Below, piece by piece: positions 28,876 to 38,314 of a stretch of DNA of 61,028 nucleotides (position 1 is its first letter; every line of letters starts with the position of its first letter). The DNA comes from a virus. Below the pieces are notes generated by a model. The model saw only the letters and a program-made list of their open reading frames with translations. It was not told where the DNA came from and searched no databases. Both the position numbers and the translations under genes were made by a program. Location: IMG/VR virus record IMGVR_UViG_3300034272_001471, positions 1-61,028 of that record; one strand, given 5' to 3'.

Positions 28876-31800
28876 CGCTTCCAGCGGGTCCATGGCCGCC
28901 TTCTTCTTCTCTCGGGACCGCTTGGCTGCCTCGGACTGGATGATTTTGTACAAGAGGTACAGGTCGCGCTGCTCTTGCGGCATGCCACGCAGAACATCCT
29001 CTGGGACGGTGATGTTCTCGTAGGTTCGCACGCCGGGCGTTGTCTCTAGCATCTGATTCAGCATGTCGCGGGCCGCCTGCCGCCGGGCCTTGTTCTGGTC
29101 GATGTCAGTGATGCTGCCCAGCCCCAAAAGGTTGAACACCGTCTTGGCTGCCTTCTCCCCCGTGGAAAGTCGGTCGTCGGTCGCCTGCCGGTAGAGGCCA
29201 AGGGCCCGCGATCCGCCTGGGACGAAGTTGACTGCGAGTTGCTCAAGCGGTCGTCCGATCTCGCCCAGGTCACGCTCCAGCACGGAGTACAGGTCGTTGA
29301 GCTCGCGGCCGGAATAGAGCTGCTTGCCGGTGAAATACTCAATCGGGGCTTTGATGACCGGGCTGGTCATGCCGAGCAGGTTCGACCCCGTCTTGCGAAT
29401 GGTGTCCGCAACCTTGGCTGTGGTGGTGGCCCCCACGCCTGGAGTGAACATCTGGAAAAACGACCCCCACGGCGGATCCAGATTTGTGAGGTAGCGTTGC
29501 AATTCGGGATTGTCGCCCCCCCAGGCCGCCGGGAGTGGGATCGCCGCCGACCTCCGCATATGCTCGGGGACGAAGTTGTCCTCGCTGGGCTCCGCCAGCC
29601 GGTTCATAGCCCTGATGCCCTGCCCCTGCAACTGGCCTGGGCGGTACAGCAGGTTGTTCATGATGGACGGCACAATGCCCTTCTGGAAACTGTAGAAGGG
29701 GATGGCCTTCTTCAGGCCGCGCTCAAAGCTGGTGAACGCCTGCGGGCTGTAGTCCACCTGACTGAGCCGCACTAGGTCGGCTGCCTCCCCGGGATCCACG
29801 CCCTTGCGGATCTGGTTGAGGAATGTGCCGCCGCGGAGGGCGTCTTCCACCGACGACCCTACGGCGTCGTTGAGGACGAGCATCGGGTTCTTGTTGCGAG
29901 CGGCCGGGCGCTTCCGCCAGCCCACGCCCCGGACGGTTGCGAAGTCGTTGAGGAAGTCCTTCCACTGCTGGCCCGTGGTGCGAGTGCCAGGGGTGCCGGT
30001 GCGGTTTGTATTCCAGAACGCCTGCCCGACACTCGGCCCATCGCCTGCCCCAAGCCAGCCGCCACGGATGGACTGCTCGGGCAGCCCCGCCTCAAAGTCC
30101 GTGAACTGCCCGCCGCCGATGCGGTTGGAGGCTGTGAGGTCCATGAACCGGGCGACCCGCTGCTCTGGCGTCAGGTTGGCAAACCCAGGAGCCGTCGCCA
30201 GCCGGCGGGCTAGGGCGTCGGTGTTCCCCTGGGATGCCCGCCATGCTGCCCACATGTCCAGAGGATTGAAGGCGCCGAACGTGCTGGCGTTGATGGCGCC
30301 GGAGTACGTGTTCCTGGTGTGGAACGCCGGGGCTGCCAGCGCTCCAACCTTCCATGCACTGAGGAACTGGTCGTAGGCGTTCATCGCCCCACGCTCAACG
30401 TCGCCAAGTTGCGAGGAGCGAGCGACCGTAGCCATCTCGTCCACCAGCCGCTCCGGGACGGCCTGTGTCGCGGCGTCCATTCCGTACTGCCGCTGGAACA
30501 TGTCGGCAAAATTGTCTTGGTCAAACTTCAGAGTCTTGGCAGCGTCCAGCAGGCGGACCATGCCATCCACCGGCCCGTCAGGCCCGATGGCCAGTGAGGA
30601 CTCCCGGAGTCTGGGGACAAGCCGGCTGGCATTCGCAAGGGCTCGTCTTTGGCCCCGGTCGTACCGCTGGAAGATATTCCAGCCGGCGGAGTCGAAGATG
30701 CCGGTGTTGGTGCGGGCGAACTGCTGGTCCGACCCACGCAAGAGATTGACGAGCTTGTCCTGCCTCTCGGCCAGCTCATCTTGCAGCGGCTTCATCAACA
30801 CAGCGCGTTCAGCAGGCGACGATGCGAGGTAGGTGGGATCCCGCAGCAGGGCGTCGATCTTCTCGCGGAACGGCAGGTCTACGCCGATCTGCTGGAAGGC
30901 GTCGTCCAAGATGCCCCGTGCCGGAGTATTGCCCGCAGCGATGAGACGGCGCTGCAGATCAGCCGCGTCGAAGTCCGCTCCGCCCAGCAGGCCGCGTTGT
31001 GTGCCCGCATCAAAGTCCATCGCCCGCCCGCCGGTCAGCATGCGGAAGGTCCGCTGCCCGCCGGGAATGTCGGTGTACGCATGTCGGCTGCGATCGAAGT
31101 TGTCTGCCGTATCCAAGACGGTCGATCCGCGTGCCCATGGCTTTTCGACCCGCGGCGAAGCGTTTGGAACAGGGGTTCCGCCCCATGAGGGGAGCGGTGA
31201 TGTCAGCCGCTCTGGGTCTTCAAAGTTGTCCCACCACTTCAATTGGCGAGGGAAGAACGAAGTACCGGACGCCCCCTTCCAGTTGCGATCTGGCAGGCCG
31301 GCGCGAACCGCTTCAGTCCTGAGTGACTGCACACGGTTGACATACTCGTCGCGGATGCCCCGGAACTCCGGGACGTTCTCCAGCACCCAGTCGGCAATGT
31401 CGTTGCCAGAGGTCCGGCCAAGCGGCGATCCTGTCAGCGTCGGCCCTTGGAAGACTGGCGACTCCGCGTAGTCCACCAACGCCCGCTGCGTGTCCTTGCC
31501 GGTGAACCGCCGCAGCGTCTCGGGGATGTTGGTTGGAACCCCAGCCGCCCCTGCCGCACGCAGGGAGGCTGCGACCTCCTCGGCATCGACGTTCGACGCC
31601 TCCCGCTGCAGCCGGCCCAGCAGCAACTGCCTCGCCTCTTCGCCGCGGTCGAAGTCCCTCCTGGCAATCCTCGCATCCCACTGCAAGTCGGGGTTCAGCG
31701 TCCCGCCGGACGGTGCATGAAAGCCGGCATACAGGCGGTTGACCACGGGGGCCGTGTATGGATTGCGCTTGGACGCCTCGCCAAGCGTGTCCAGCTTGTC

Positions 31801-32592
31801 CGCGGCCCAGTCGCCAAACTGCTGGCCGAAGACATCGGTGTTGAACCCAATGTTGGTGCCCGGGATGCGGACATCCATCAGCCCGGCCGCGCGACCAGTC
31901 ATGTCGGTCGGATCGACGCCATACCTCCGGGCCTGCTGTTGATAGCGGGCGAGCGACTCCGACCGAGCGGCGGGGTCAGCGATCTCGGCCAGCGCCTGAT
32001 CGGGAGTCAGTTTCCGCAGGTGGCGACGAATGCCCATCATCGGGGCCCGCCCGGCACCGGCAGTCGTTCCCTCCCACGCAGCCTCGGCCGCATTCCGCAG
32101 CAGGCCGGCGCCCTTCATCGCCTTGCCGGTTGGCGACAATGCCCCCCGGCCCAGGATGGCCAGCGGGTTCATGTAAGTCATAGGGTCCAAAAGGACCTCG
32201 GCCGCCAAAGACCCCGTGAAGTTGCCCCATGTGTCCTTGTCGCCCACCATGCCGTACTGGCGCAGCAGGTCGCGACCGCTCACCCGCTCGTCGCTGGTGC
32301 CCAGGAACGACAGAGGCTTGCCGGCCAGGATGCCGCGGACCAAAGACCCGGGCGTATCCAGGAGCCAGCCGGCAGCGGCAAGGCCAGAGGACCCCACCTG
32401 GGCCAGCGAGTTGAGCATGCTGCTCTTCTGCTCGGCCGGCATGAGGTCGGCAATGGTGGCCTTCTGGCGAGGAAGCTCCGCCAGCCCCAGCAGTGCGATC
32501 TCATCTTCGTCACGCGGCAGCATCCCCATCTCGGCCTGCTGCTGCAGGACGCCGTACGGATCGTACAGATCAAAGAGTGGGGAGCGAGCCAT
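28852..32592 (-). CDS. very large virion-associated protein, 1246 aa
   Basis: The ATG at 32592 starts MARSPLFDLYDPYGVL. Length, position after the other internal-virion candidates and mostly helical Ala/Arg/Gln-rich sequence fit an ejected internal virion protein of a podovirus. A hydrophobic stretch (LLDPMTYMNPLAILGRGAL) lies near residue 135. No transglycosylase motif was seen. The 3' end overlaps the integrase by 24 nt tail to tail. Confidence 0.7.
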   Translation of the reverse strand: MARSPLFDLYDPYGVLQQQAEMGMLPRDEDEIALLGLAELPRQKATIADLMPAEQKSSMLNSLAQVGSSGLAAAGWLLDTPGSLVRGILAGKPLSFLGTSDERVSGRDLLRQYGMVGDKDTWGNFTGSLAAEVLLDPMTYMNPLAILGRGALSPTGKAMKGAGLLRNAAEAAWEGTTAGAGRAPMMGIRRHLRKLTPDQALAEIADPAARSESLARYQQQARRYGVDPTDMTGRAAGLMDVRIPGTNIGFNTDVFGQQFGDWAADKLDTLGEASKRNPYTAPVVNRLYAGFHAPSGGTLNPDLQWDARIARRDFDRGEEARQLLLGRLQREASNVDAEEVAASLRAAGAAGVPTNIPETLRRFTGKDTQRALVDYAESPVFQGPTLTGSPLGRTSGNDIADWVLENVPEFRGIRDEYVNRVQSLRTEAVRAGLPDRNWKGASGTSFFPRQLKWWDNFEDPERLTSPLPSWGGTPVPNASPRVEKPWARGSTVLDTADNFDRSRHAYTDIPGGQRTFRMLTGGRAMDFDAGTQRGLLGGADFDAADLQRRLIAAGNTPARGILDDAFQQIGVDLPFREKIDALLRDPTYLASSPAERAVLMKPLQDELAERQDKLVNLLRGSDQQFARTNTGIFDSAGWNIFQRYDRGQRRALANASRLVPRLRESSLAIGPDGPVDGMVRLLDAAKTLKFDQDNFADMFQRQYGMDAATQAVPERLVDEMATVARSSQLGDVERGAMNAYDQFLSAWKVGALAAPAFHTRNTYSGAINASTFGAFNPLDMWAAWRASQGNTDALARRLATAPGFANLTPEQRVARFMDLTASNRIGGGQFTDFEAGLPEQSIRGGWLGAGDGPSVGQAFWNTNRTGTPGTRTTGQQWKDFLNDFATVRGVGWRKRPAARNKNPMLVLNDAVGSSVEDALRGGTFLNQIRKGVDPGEAADLVRLSQVDYSPQAFTSFERGLKKAIPFYSFQKGIVPSIMNNLLYRPGQLQGQGIRAMNRLAEPSEDNFVPEHMRRSAAIPLPAAWGGDNPELQRYLTNLDPPWGSFFQMFTPGVGATTTAKVADTIRKTGSNLLGMTSPVIKAPIEYFTGKQLYSGRELNDLYSVLERDLGEIGRPLEQLAVNFVPGGSRALGLYRQATDDRLSTGEKAAKTVFNLLGLGSITDIDQNKARRQAARDMLNQMLETTPGVRTYENITVPEDVLRGMPQEQRDLYLLYKIIQSEAAKRSREKKKAAMDPLEALGLVRQN

Positions 32593-32595
32593 AGG

Positions 32596-33987
32596 CTAGA
32601 TGGCGCCGCCGGTAGGATTGGGCGGTGCTGCCGGAGCGCCCCTCATGCTGCTTCCGCCCCAAGATTCCGCATTCCGCCTGCGGGCAATTTCGTCAACAAT
32701 CTGCTGCGCCTTCGTTGGGGAGTAGCCTTTGTCTTTGACCAAGTGATCGACAGCCTGCTGCTGCTCTGCAAGCGTAAAGTCGCTAGATGTGCCCCACCCC
32801 TTATCAGCAGAGTACAGGCGGGCCACATAGTCATCGGCGTACTGATACTCCGATGGGTGGACGGCGGCGTCCTTTACGTGACGCGCGGCCTGCTGGTCGG
32901 CCGGCAGTTGATTCTCCAGTGACTGGGCCTGGGCGTTGGCGGCGGCCTCTTGGGCAGGGGTCATCGGCTGGAGCCCCCGCCCAAGCGCACCCTGCCGACC
33001 AGCCTCGGCCAACTGCGCCTGTCCTGCCGCCTGCACGCCCAGCGGGTTGGGTCCGAACTGAATCGGGCCGCCACCACGGTTGGCATTCAACGCGGCGTTC
33101 TGCTGGTTCATAATGACCGAAGCCATGTTCGGATCGCTGCCCGCCAATGTCATGGCACCGGCGAAGTTGCCGGCATTCATCATCATCTGAACTCGCCACA
33201 TGTTTTCGCGCTGCTGCGGCGTCGGCTTGCCCTCATTACGCTTGGCCCTGGCGGCAGCGATCAGGTCGCCTCGCGGCATGGCCATGACTTCAGGATCGTT
33301 CGGGTCCAGCCCGGCCTCCCTCGCCCACTGCGGGTGGTAGGTCTGGGACTGCCGCTCAGTCCGCTGCTGGATCCGCCCCCTGGCCCCGATGCCGCCTTCC
33401 ATCGCCAAGTATTCGTCCTGCCTCGCAGCGTCGGCGCGGTCGATCATGCGTGGCGTCCGCGGGACATGGATCGTCCCTCGCTCGTTGGCCGACCGCCACT
33501 TGTCAGCCTCGCCGGGAGCGTAGTTCTCAGCGATGTTGTCGTAGGTCCGCTGCTGTTCGACTGCCTTCTCTGCCGCCCGCGGGTCAGCCTGCGGGATCCG
33601 TCGCGTCTCATACGAACCAGTCCGTGGGTTCCACACCCGCTGCGTGCCGGGCTGGTCGCCGGGCAGCACATCGAACTGTGCCATATCGTTTGGCGCGGCC
33701 GGCGGCTGAGTCTCGGGGGTTGCGGCAGTCGGGCGGTTCTCCCACTCGTCGCGCAGCCTTTGCTGAACGGTTTCAGCGTAGCCAGTCTGCTCCAGGGCGA
33801 TGCGCACGGCTTCGTCGCGATGCATCCCGCGAGCCACCAAGTCCTCCACCATCCCCCCGACCGCGGCTTCGGCCCGCAGCGGCGGCGCGTTCCTCTTCAG
33901 AACGGCAGCCCGCAGGGCGGGATCCGCGGGGAGCGGCGCGCCCGGAGCGCCAGCGAGATTGCTTTCGGGTACGAAGCGGATCGCCAT
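32596..33987 (-). CDS. putative internal virion protein, 463 aa
   Basis: The ATG at 33987 follows GAGGCACTAG. Pro/Ala/Gln-rich, low complexity, with RRIPQADPRAAEKAVEQQRTYD and a C-terminal helical EQQQAVDHLV region. No domain recognised. Contiguous with the 1246-aa and 481-aa genes, so likely part of the same virion module. Confidence 0.6.
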   Translation of the reverse strand: MAIRFVPESNLAGAPGAPLPADPALRAAVLKRNAPPLRAEAAVGGMVEDLVARGMHRDEAVRIALEQTGYAETVQQRLRDEWENRPTAATPETQPPAAPNDMAQFDVLPGDQPGTQRVWNPRTGSYETRRIPQADPRAAEKAVEQQRTYDNIAENYAPGEADKWRSANERGTIHVPRTPRMIDRADAARQDEYLAMEGGIGARGRIQQRTERQSQTYHPQWAREAGLDPNDPEVMAMPRGDLIAAARAKRNEGKPTPQQRENMWRVQMMMNAGNFAGAMTLAGSDPNMASVIMNQQNAALNANRGGGPIQFGPNPLGVQAAGQAQLAEAGRQGALGRGLQPMTPAQEAAANAQAQSLENQLPADQQAARHVKDAAVHPSEYQYADDYVARLYSADKGWGTSSDFTLAEQQQAVDHLVKDKGYSPTKAQQIVDEIARRRNAESWGGSSMRGAPAAPPNPTGGAI

Positions 33988-33995
33988 CTAGTGCC

Positions 33996-35441
33996 TCACG
34001 TAGTGCTGGGAGTTGGTCGGCGGCGATACCCGCCCGTTGGTCCAATGACCTGCGGGCCGCCAGTCGGCCTGCCGGGAAGTCTGCCGCGACCCGGAACCTG
34101 TCCCCGGCGTGAGCCTTCCTCTTGGTCAGCCAGGGCGAACAGCTCGTCGATCCTTCGCTTCATGGCGGAGTATTCCGCCTGAGAGATATTGCCCTGCGAG
34201 GAGCGAATGTTGAGCTCCGACATCATTCGCCGGGCCTGCGAGCGGTAGTCAGTTCCCTGGTTGGCCTGGATCTGCTGGTTGGCATCACGCTGGATGGAGC
34301 TGGTCTGGGCGTTCTGCTGCTCCATCGGCATGATCGCCGGCTGAGTGCCTGCCGTCCGGCCCTCCGCAGCCTTGGCGTACAGGGCGTCGGCCTGCTTGAT
34401 CAACGCAATAGATTCTGGCGTCTGCCGGCCAGCCTGCCGCTGGATGTCGTTGGCCCTGGCGATCAACTGCCTCGCCTGTGCCGAGTAGTCGGGAGGGCCT
34501 TGCATGACGGTCGGTTCCGGAACATCCGGAGTCGCCGCCACCTGCGGGGCAGGGCGAGTCTCGTTGACGAGATCGGCCGTGGACGAGCCGAGCTTCGGTG
34601 CAGGCGGATCTCCGCTGGCCGGCGGGGTGGTGTCCTGCCTTGGAATCAGGAACGGGGCCGCGAAGCCCGCGGCCAAAGCGGCAGCGCCTGCGCCCGCACG
34701 CTTGTAGAAGTCGGAGTTGAACGGAGCGGCAGGAGGATCGCGGCGGGCCATGCCAGGGTATGGCCCGTCCACCACATCGTCGGCCATGGAAGCGGCCGGC
34801 ATCGGGCGAGGTGCCGGAAGCGGTGCGTCAACGGCTGGGCCAAGGTCTTCCGGCGAGCGGAAGGCTTGTTCGCCCATGACCGCCGGCTTCCGGCTGGCCC
34901 GCGGCCGAAGGGGAGGCGGCACAACACTGGACACGCCAGCGTCCGGAGCGGGCGGCGGGTTCGCACCGGGGCCATCCACGCCCCTGGCGCCGGGAAGAAG
35001 TTCCCGCACAGCATTGCCGTCCGGATCGACGGGCCTCTGCTTCGGGGCGCTCTTGCGGGGACGCCCCCTTCGGGCGCCCTCCGCCTTGTTGACAGCGTTG
35101 CGGTACGCCTCCATGATTTCTTCTGGAGACGCGGAGTCGATGCGGGCGGCGAACTCCGGGTCCAGCTCTTGGAGGGCGGCGCGGATGTTGCCGTCCGGTC
35201 GCAGGCCAGTGGCCGTGTTCCCGGCAACTCGCTCCTCAACGCCCACTGGACTCCGCGTGGCCGGCTTCTTGGATCCGGCTTGCAGTTGGTCGATGTACCG
35301 CTGCAGGTCCGCAACCGACATCTTCTCATAGCCTGGGATCGACCGCACAAAGGCGTCGATCTGGTCCAGCTCCATGCCGCCCACGTTGGCGGAAGCCCAG
35401 TCCATCAACTTGGCGAAGTTTGCCGCCTTGCCTTTAGCCAT
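33996..35441 (-). CDS. putative internal virion protein with one hydrophobic segment, 481 aa
   Basis: The ATG at 35441 follows AAGGAAAAGA. The N-terminal 60 residues look folded (DLQRYIDQLQAG), the middle is Pro/Arg-rich, and a span AGAAALAAGFAAPFLIP lies at about residues 252-268. The C-terminal part is Gln/Asn-rich. Possibly a membrane-active ejection protein. Confidence 0.6.
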   Translation of the reverse strand: MAKGKAANFAKLMDWASANVGGMELDQIDAFVRSIPGYEKMSVADLQRYIDQLQAGSKKPATRSPVGVEERVAGNTATGLRPDGNIRAALQELDPEFAARIDSASPEEIMEAYRNAVNKAEGARRGRPRKSAPKQRPVDPDGNAVRELLPGARGVDGPGANPPPAPDAGVSSVVPPPLRPRASRKPAVMGEQAFRSPEDLGPAVDAPLPAPRPMPAASMADDVVDGPYPGMARRDPPAAPFNSDFYKRAGAGAAALAAGFAAPFLIPRQDTTPPASGDPPAPKLGSSTADLVNETRPAPQVAATPDVPEPTVMQGPPDYSAQARQLIARANDIQRQAGRQTPESIALIKQADALYAKAAEGRTAGTQPAIMPMEQQNAQTSSIQRDANQQIQANQGTDYRSQARRMMSELNIRSSQGNISQAEYSAMKRRIDELFALADQEEGSRRGQVPGRGRLPGRPTGGPQVIGPTGGYRRRPTPSTT

Positions 35442-35691
35442 TCTTCTTTTCCTTCTTCTTCGGCAGGTCGGCCAGCTCGCCGTCGCTAGACGGGTCGTCC
35501 TCCTCCACCTTGGGCGTGTTGGGCTTGCCGTGCATCTCCTCGTCTAGGTCTGCGAGGTCGTTCTTCTCAGCCCGCTTCTGGAGCTTGTCCAGAAGGGCCT
35601 TCTCCTCGCCATCCTTGGTAACCAGGAGCTGCTTTACTAGCCGCTCCAGCGCATTGCGGTTGAGGTCGCGGAGATCAAAGTCCATCTTCAT
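35434..35691 (-). CDS. small charged protein, 85 aa
   Basis: The ATG at 35691 overlaps the previous stop (TAATGA). Lys/Asp/Glu-rich, ending PKKKEKKNG. Probably extended or coiled-coil. Might be a chaperone or minor virion protein. Function unknown. Confidence 0.6.
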   Translation of the reverse strand: MKMDFDLRDLNRNALERLVKQLLVTKDGEEKALLDKLQKRAEKNDLADLDEEMHGKPNTPKVEEDDPSSDGELADLPKKKEKKNG

Positions 35692-36134
35692 TACAAGAGC
35701 CCTGAGAGTAGGTTCTGGACGGTGCCGCCAAGGAAACCAGTGGCGTTGGATTGACGTTGCAGGGCCGCCAGCGCCTGCTGCTGTCGCATCTGCTCTTGGA
35801 GTTGCGACATCTGTAGGGCCATCTGGTCCTGCGAGGCGGCGTGTTGCAGCCCCATATTGGCGTTGGTGGAGGCGTCCTGCATGGGGATCTGTTCGGCCGC
35901 ACCAGCCGCCTGGGCGTACGCATTGGCGGCGGAGGTGGCCGCATACTGCTGCTGCCCCTTGCCGCGTGACATGCCAGCCTTGTCGTAGGCTTTCATGTTC
36001 ATGCGGGGGTCAGCCACAGCCTGGGCCTGCGCTCGCCCCTGGTTGTACGCAGCGTCGGTCTGCTGCTGTGCAAACCCCAGCGGCTTGGCGGGCTGGGTGT
36101 ACGACTGGATCTGGTCGCGTGCAAACGCCGGCAT
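35691..36134 (-). CDS. Gln/Ala-rich protein ending in a hydrophobic tail, 147 aa
   Basis: Overlaps neighbours by 1 nt at each end. Gln- and Ala-rich helices (SQLQEQMRQQQALAALQRQ) finish with TGFLGGTVQNLLSGLL. The next protein ends in a similar GLLGGLL tail, so both may dock to the same partner or membrane. Likely virion protein. Confidence 0.6.
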   Translation of the reverse strand: MPAFARDQIQSYTQPAKPLGFAQQQTDAAYNQGRAQAQAVADPRMNMKAYDKAGMSRGKGQQQYAATSAANAYAQAAGAAEQIPMQDASTNANMGLQHAASQDQMALQMSQLQEQMRQQQALAALQRQSNATGFLGGTVQNLLSGLL

Positions 36135-36505
36135 CAGAGCAACCCCCCAAGAAGCCCGGTGGAGCCAGACATGATGTCGTTAAGGAACCCATACCGAATC
36201 CGGTCGGCCTCGGCCTGCTGCTGGTAAGCGTTGGCCTGCCGCTGCGCCATGGCGTTCAGCCCACCCAGCACAGACTGGTCCTGGGCCTTCTGAGCGGTCA
36301 TGTAGTACTGACTCTGGTTCTCCGAAGCAGCCCGACCGAGATCGACCGCGGCCTTCTGTCCCTGGCCGCGGTACACATCTTGGAAATGCTTGTTGGCAGC
36401 CGGAGATCGGAACTGGGCGGCCGGCTGCTGACGCAAGCGAGCCTGACCCTGGGTGGGGTCGAAGACCTGCTTGGAACTGTCGATAGATGTGCGGTAGTCA
36501 AACAT
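36134..36505 (-). CDS. Gln/Ala-rich protein ending in GLLGGLL, 123 aa
   Basis: Start at ATG 36505 directly on the previous stop (TAATG). Gln/Tyr/Ala-rich helices and a C-terminal MSGSTGLLGGLL tail like that of the neighbour. Probable structural or ejection protein. Confidence 0.6.
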   Translation of the reverse strand: MFDYRTSIDSSKQVFDPTQGQARLRQQPAAQFRSPAANKHFQDVYRGQGQKAAVDLGRAASENQSQYYMTAQKAQDQSVLGGLNAMAQRQANAYQQQAEADRIRYGFLNDIMSGSTGLLGGLL

Positions 36506-38277
36506 TACGCATACCCAATGAGTGCTGCCGGAACCCGGCGGGCGCCGCTTGCGATGGCCCGTGCGCGGGCCGCGGTGTAGGCGTCACGCCTGACATCACC
36601 AGCCTCAATGTCGTCGCGAGCCTTATCGGCCTCTGACATGAACTGCCGCGTGCGGCCCAGCGAGTTGTTCCACAGGTTGTTGATGCCGGCGTAGGTCTGC
36701 TGGTAGTTGTTGTTCAGCCCAGCCTGCGTGCCGTCATAGGCGGAGCGAAGACCACTGCCGAACATGCCGTAGGAGCGGCCCATCTGGTCGGCCATGGATG
36801 CGATCTGGCCAGACCCGGCAGCCAGCATCGGATTTATTTCACCGGCTGCAGACCTCATCGCTCCGCCCATCTGAGCCCCGGCATTGCCAAGGAGCCCGCC
36901 AAGCCCGGCCATGCCGGAGGACATGGCCGCCGCAATCGCATTGGCCCCGGAGGCGTTGTTGCCCCCCATGGCACCAAAGACCGAGCCGGCGTCATAGCCC
37001 GACCTCGGCAGGGCCCGGGAGATGTCGCTGACGTTCAATTGGTCGTAGCCTCTGTTCATGTTCGCGGTCAGCGAATCCAGAATGCTGCGGTCGGTGGTTG
37101 CCGCCCGGTTCGCATCGAACTGCCGGCCCAGGTCGGCACGGAGCATCCCGGCCTGCGAGTCGCCGCGATCATTACGATCCAGCAAGGAATCCATGAAGCT
37201 GCGGGTCGTCTGGGCGCCATTGAACTCCGGCAGCGCGGGCGGAGTGAATGACGGCGTGGACATAGCCGGCGCAGAAGACTGCGACGAGGTCGCCCCGCCA
37301 CCAGCGGCAGGCATGTCACCTCCGCCATAGCCGGCAGCGATCAGCCCGCCTGGACCAGACGCCGTGAAGCCGATGTCGCCGCCGTAGCCAGACGACGGCA
37401 GCCCCGTCCGAAGAGTCTCCAAGATCTGCGGAAGGACTCCAGACAAGACGCCGAGCTTGGCGTACTGCGGCCCGGCGGCCTGCTGCGCTGCCGCAGCATT
37501 TCCCCTGGCGGCAGAGTCTGCAGCAGCGGCAGCAGCCAGAGAGTTGCCCAGTTGGCCCTGCATGTTGCTGTTGGCTGCCGCCATCTGCCCGTAGGCGTTG
37601 GCGGCAGCGATAGACTGGTTGGCAAGGCTGGCCGCCTGGGCCGCACCAAGGCCGCCCAAGGCCGACTGATTGGCCGCCCCGAGAGAGGCACGGGCCCCAT
37701 ACAGATTCCCAACGGCATTCCCGGCCGCCGCATCCCGGGCCGACAGACCCTGCATGGCGCTGCCGAAAGCATTGGCCATGGCTGGGTTCGACGAGCCGTA
37801 CATATCCCCCAGAGCAGAAGCCGCGGACGCGCCGAGCTGGCCAGTGGCATTGGCAACAGAGCTGCCAACCGACCCCAGCCCCTGCATGGCTGCCGCTCCC
37901 ATGCCACCCATGGCACCCACGCCCTGCCCGTACAGCCCGGCAGCCGACTGGCCAAGATTGGCTTGGTTGGCGAACAGCGACTGCGTGGCCTGGGAATAGG
38001 GATTGGTGTAGGCGTTTAGGGCCCCGACCTGGGCGCCGGCATTGGCCCCGTACAGCCCGCCCAAGGCGTTCGCAAAACTGGCCGGCTGCTGGTACAGCGT
38101 GGCGTCTCGCTGGGCGTCGGCCTGCTCGCGGGCCGCCATCCAGTTGCCTTGCGCCCCGTACAGGGCAGCATTCTCGGCCCCTTCGGCCTGCCGGTGCGAC
38201 TGGTAGGACTTGGCCGCCAGCGCCTGCGACACGGGGTTCCCCGAGTAGCGGTATGTGGGCAAGGAATTGAACGGCAT
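36505..38277 (-). CDS. Ala/Gly/Gln/Ser-rich repetitive virion protein, 590 aa
   Basis: The ATG at 38277 follows AGGAGGCCCGC. Dominated by low-complexity Ala/Gly/Ser/Asn/Gln repeats (LYGANAGAQVGALNAYTN, NAYGQMAAANSNMQGQ), with few charged residues. Looks like a long helical fibrous or ejection protein; no tape-measure motif. The extreme composition makes homology calls unreliable. Confidence 0.65.
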   Translation of the reverse strand: MPFNSLPTYRYSGNPVSQALAAKSYQSHRQAEGAENAALYGAQGNWMAAREQADAQRDATLYQQPASFANALGGLYGANAGAQVGALNAYTNPYSQATQSLFANQANLGQSAAGLYGQGVGAMGGMGAAAMQGLGSVGSSVANATGQLGASAASALGDMYGSSNPAMANAFGSAMQGLSARDAAAGNAVGNLYGARASLGAANQSALGGLGAAQAASLANQSIAAANAYGQMAAANSNMQGQLGNSLAAAAAADSAARGNAAAAQQAAGPQYAKLGVLSGVLPQILETLRTGLPSSGYGGDIGFTASGPGGLIAAGYGGGDMPAAGGGATSSQSSAPAMSTPSFTPPALPEFNGAQTTRSFMDSLLDRNDRGDSQAGMLRADLGRQFDANRAATTDRSILDSLTANMNRGYDQLNVSDISRALPRSGYDAGSVFGAMGGNNASGANAIAAAMSSGMAGLGGLLGNAGAQMGGAMRSAAGEINPMLAAGSGQIASMADQMGRSYGMFGSGLRSAYDGTQAGLNNNYQQTYAGINNLWNNSLGRTRQFMSEADKARDDIEAGDVRRDAYTAARARAIASGARRVPAALIGYA

Positions 38278-38314
38278 GCGGGCCTCCTATTTACTTAATG
38301 TCCTGGGGAGGGCG

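Noticed and set aside
31447-32922. 491-aa plus-strand ORF
   Set aside because: Antisense to the 1246-aa virion protein, basic low-complexity translation, no SD. A shadow frame.
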